NCBI GenBank assembly: GCA_002778635.1
Contig: PFAS01000010.1
Location: forward strand, 1-6,411
Source of the DNA: Candidatus Falkowbacteria bacterium CG10_big_fil_rev_8_21_14_0_10_43_11
Lineage (GTDB): Bacteria > Patescibacteriota > Patescibacteriia > Patescibacteriales > XYC2-FULL-47-12
DNA: 6,411 nucleotides
Direction of reading: 5' to 3'
The notes beneath the pieces were generated by a model. That model did not search any database. It was not told where the DNA came from and saw only the letters and a program-made list of their open reading frames with translations. Positions 5,511-6,411 of the stretch are shown piece by piece. The translations under genes were made by a program, and so were the position numbers. Every line of letters starts with the position of its first letter. The stretch's first letter is position 1.

Positions 5511-5591
5511 AGTATTTGGTATTTAGTATGTAGTATCCAGTATTTAGGAAATTATACTAAATACCAGATACTAAATACTAGTTACTGATTA
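5510..5591. repeat. Inverted array of TAGTATT-type heptamers
   Basis: The whole gap between two genes is built of 7-bp units. Five copies of a TAGTATT-like heptamer run in one phase from 5510 to 5544, followed by a short spacer. Five copies of the complementary ATACTAA-like heptamer then run from 5554 to 5588. The best-paired arms are 5524-5547 and 5557-5580 (24 bp, three mismatches, 9-nt loop). The array reaches exactly into the start codon of the membrane gene on one side and the stop codon of the methyltransferase on the other. It could act as a hairpin in RNA or be a small dispersed repeat family. Confidence 0.85.
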
Positions 5592-6143
5592 GTGTTTAAG
5601 AAATACCATCCCAAAATGGTACGCGCCGGCGGAAAATTCTTCCGTTAGCTCCAGCCCCAGCCGCTGGCAAACCGCGAGCAAATTTTCCTTATTCAGCCGT
5701 TCCTCAATTGAGGGTCCAAACGGAGTCGCGATGCGCTTCCAGTCAATGATTATCAGCTTGCCGCCCCGTTTCATTAGCCGCACCGCTTCCCGAATTATCT
5801 CGGTCCGCTTGTTTGACTGGTATAATATATTAATCAGCAGGGTGACGTCAAGCGAGGAGCTTTCTATGCTAGTCGCTTTAAACATTTCCAAATTTGACCA
5901 GACGATTTTTATTTGTTTAATGTTTTCCTGTTGCGCCCGGCGTTCAATGTTAGACAGCACGTCTTTTAAAATATCCACGGCGTACACCAGACCTCGCTCT
6001 CCCACGGCGAAAGCGATGGGAAAAACAAAATGGCCGGTGCGGCCGCAGCCAAGGTCGCCGACCCGCATCCGTTCGCCTATTTGGGCTTTCTCTATTACTA
6101 TTTGCGGGTCTATTAAAGTGTTGCCGCCGGTTATTTTTGCCAT
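5589..6143 (-). CDS. Class I SAM-dependent methyltransferase
   Basis: 184 aa with a Rossmann-type methyltransferase fold. Motif I is visible as VGDLGCGRTGHF (28-39), the glycine-rich SAM loop. The acidic residue that binds the SAM ribose is Asp57 in VYAVDI. A later strand/loop is LDVTLLINILYQ (about 99-110), followed by the post-motif helix and strand RLMKRGGKLIIIDWK. The closest recognisable style is the UbiE/Methyltransf_11/arsenite-methyltransferase group, but the substrate cannot be inferred. The residues between motif I and the end are slightly short for UbiE, and no cysteine set for arsenite methylation is present. It is flanked by rnhB upstream and a small membrane protein downstream. 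A promoter is present about 20 bases before the ATG. No Shine-Dalgarno is seen, and the leader would be only about 17 nt long. The gene appears complete. Confidence 0.85.
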   Translation of the reverse strand: MAKITGGNTLIDPQIVIEKAQIGERMRVGDLGCGRTGHFVFPIAFAVGERGLVYAVDILKDVLSNIERRAQQENIKQIKIVWSNLEMFKATSIESSSLDVTLLINILYQSNKRTEIIREAVRLMKRGGKLIIIDWKRIATPFGPSIEERLNKENLLAVCQRLGLELTEEFSAGAYHFGMVFLKH

Positions 6144-6166
6144 AAATGACAGTTAATGCTGATTAT

Positions 6167-6195
6167 AGTATACAATAATTTATAAGAGTAGGCAA
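6167..6195 (-). promoter_or_regulatory. Probable sigma-70 promoter of the methyltransferase gene
   Basis: On the minus strand TTGCCT (6195-6190; four of six consensus bases) is followed after 17 bases by TATACT (6172-6167; five of six). An overlapping TATAAT at 6167-6162 lacks a good -35 partner. Initiation would fall near 6160, leaving a leader of about 17 nt without a Shine-Dalgarno. Confidence 0.5.
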
Positions 6196-6222
6196 CTTTA
6201 AAAAAATTGAAAAATTAATAAT

Positions 6223-6411
6223 TTACAGCAGTTGTTTTACCGGTCTAAAACTTTTTCGGTGTATCTCGCACGGCCCATACAACTTCAACGCGTCCAGATG
6301 CAGCTTGGTGCCGTAGCCCTTATGCTTGTTAAAAAAATATTGCGGGTACAGGCCGTGCATTTGCTCCATTATCGCGTCGCGCGTTACTTTTGCCAGTATT
6401 GACGCGGCGGC
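6223..6411 (-). CDS. rnhB: Ribonuclease HII, C-terminal part (gene runs off the window)
   Basis: The last 62 codons of rnhB, open at the right edge of the window. The translated end reads [12 protein letters not shown] at its start, then [13 protein letters not shown], then [17 protein letters not shown] and a TAA stop. These three blocks are the hallmark of the RNase HII C-terminal half. The Asp of KVTRD is the last of the four acidic metal ligands (DEDD); the earlier three lie outside the window. The enzyme cuts RNA in RNA-DNA hybrids and removes single ribonucleotides from DNA. The protein ends soon after the SFRPV block, as in short RNase HII forms. It is the only housekeeping gene here, so it suggests a chromosomal location. 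No GC-rich terminator follows; the 79-nt gap to the methyltransferase contains T-rich sequence and a promoter. Confidence 0.95.
   Translation of the reverse strand, partial: AAASILAKVTRDAIMEQMHGLYPQYFFNKHKGYGTKLHLDALKLYGPCEIHRKSFRPVKQLL

Noticed and set aside
5731..6156. Plus-strand open frame of 141 codons
   Set aside because: It is opposite the methyltransferase gene, whose SAM-binding motif is unambiguous. The product is low-quality, rich in Ser and Arg.

Overview
The window is AT-rich, and every gene I can support lies on the minus strand. Compact genes, several starts without a Shine-Dalgarno, small orphan membrane proteins, abundant palindromic intergenic repeats and a toxin-antitoxin pair suggest a Patescibacteria/CPR (Parcubacteria-like) genome. 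That placement is inference: the only housekeeping marker is the C-terminal part of RNase HII at the right edge.

Read in the direction of transcription (right to left), the layout is as follows. (1) 6411-6223 is the 3' part of rnhB. (2) 6143-5589 is a small class I SAM-dependent methyltransferase with its own promoter. (3) 5588-5511 is an intergenic gap made almost entirely of an inverted array of 7-bp repeats. (4) 5510-5121 is a small membrane protein. (5) 5117-4488 is a type II toxin-antitoxin operon (ribbon-helix-helix antitoxin plus MazF-like toxin) with a strong promoter and a candidate operator. (6) 4487-3953 is a 535-bp gene-free stretch. It holds a hairpin, a near-consensus sigma-70 promoter pointing left, and two nested sets of inverted repeats sharing the core CCCCCACA. 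(7) 3952-180 is a tight three-gene operon of large multi-pass membrane proteins I cannot assign to a family (445, 393 and 408 aa). It ends in a clear intrinsic terminator at 150-118. (8) 117-1 holds a REP-like palindrome and no gene.

The three-gene operon is the main candidate for an undescribed system. All three proteins have a multi-helix membrane region plus a sizeable soluble part. The first carries an N-terminal, probably cytoplasmic, beta-rich domain. The second carries a beta-rich domain and a Thr/Pro tail that are probably extracytoplasmic. The third carries a coiled coil and a terminal beta domain that are probably extracytoplasmic. Identical 13-nt junctions, each with the upstream stop codon fused to a strong Shine-Dalgarno, imply coordinated and perhaps coupled translation. 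A cell-envelope complex is the simplest reading, but no catalytic motif was seen and no function is claimed.
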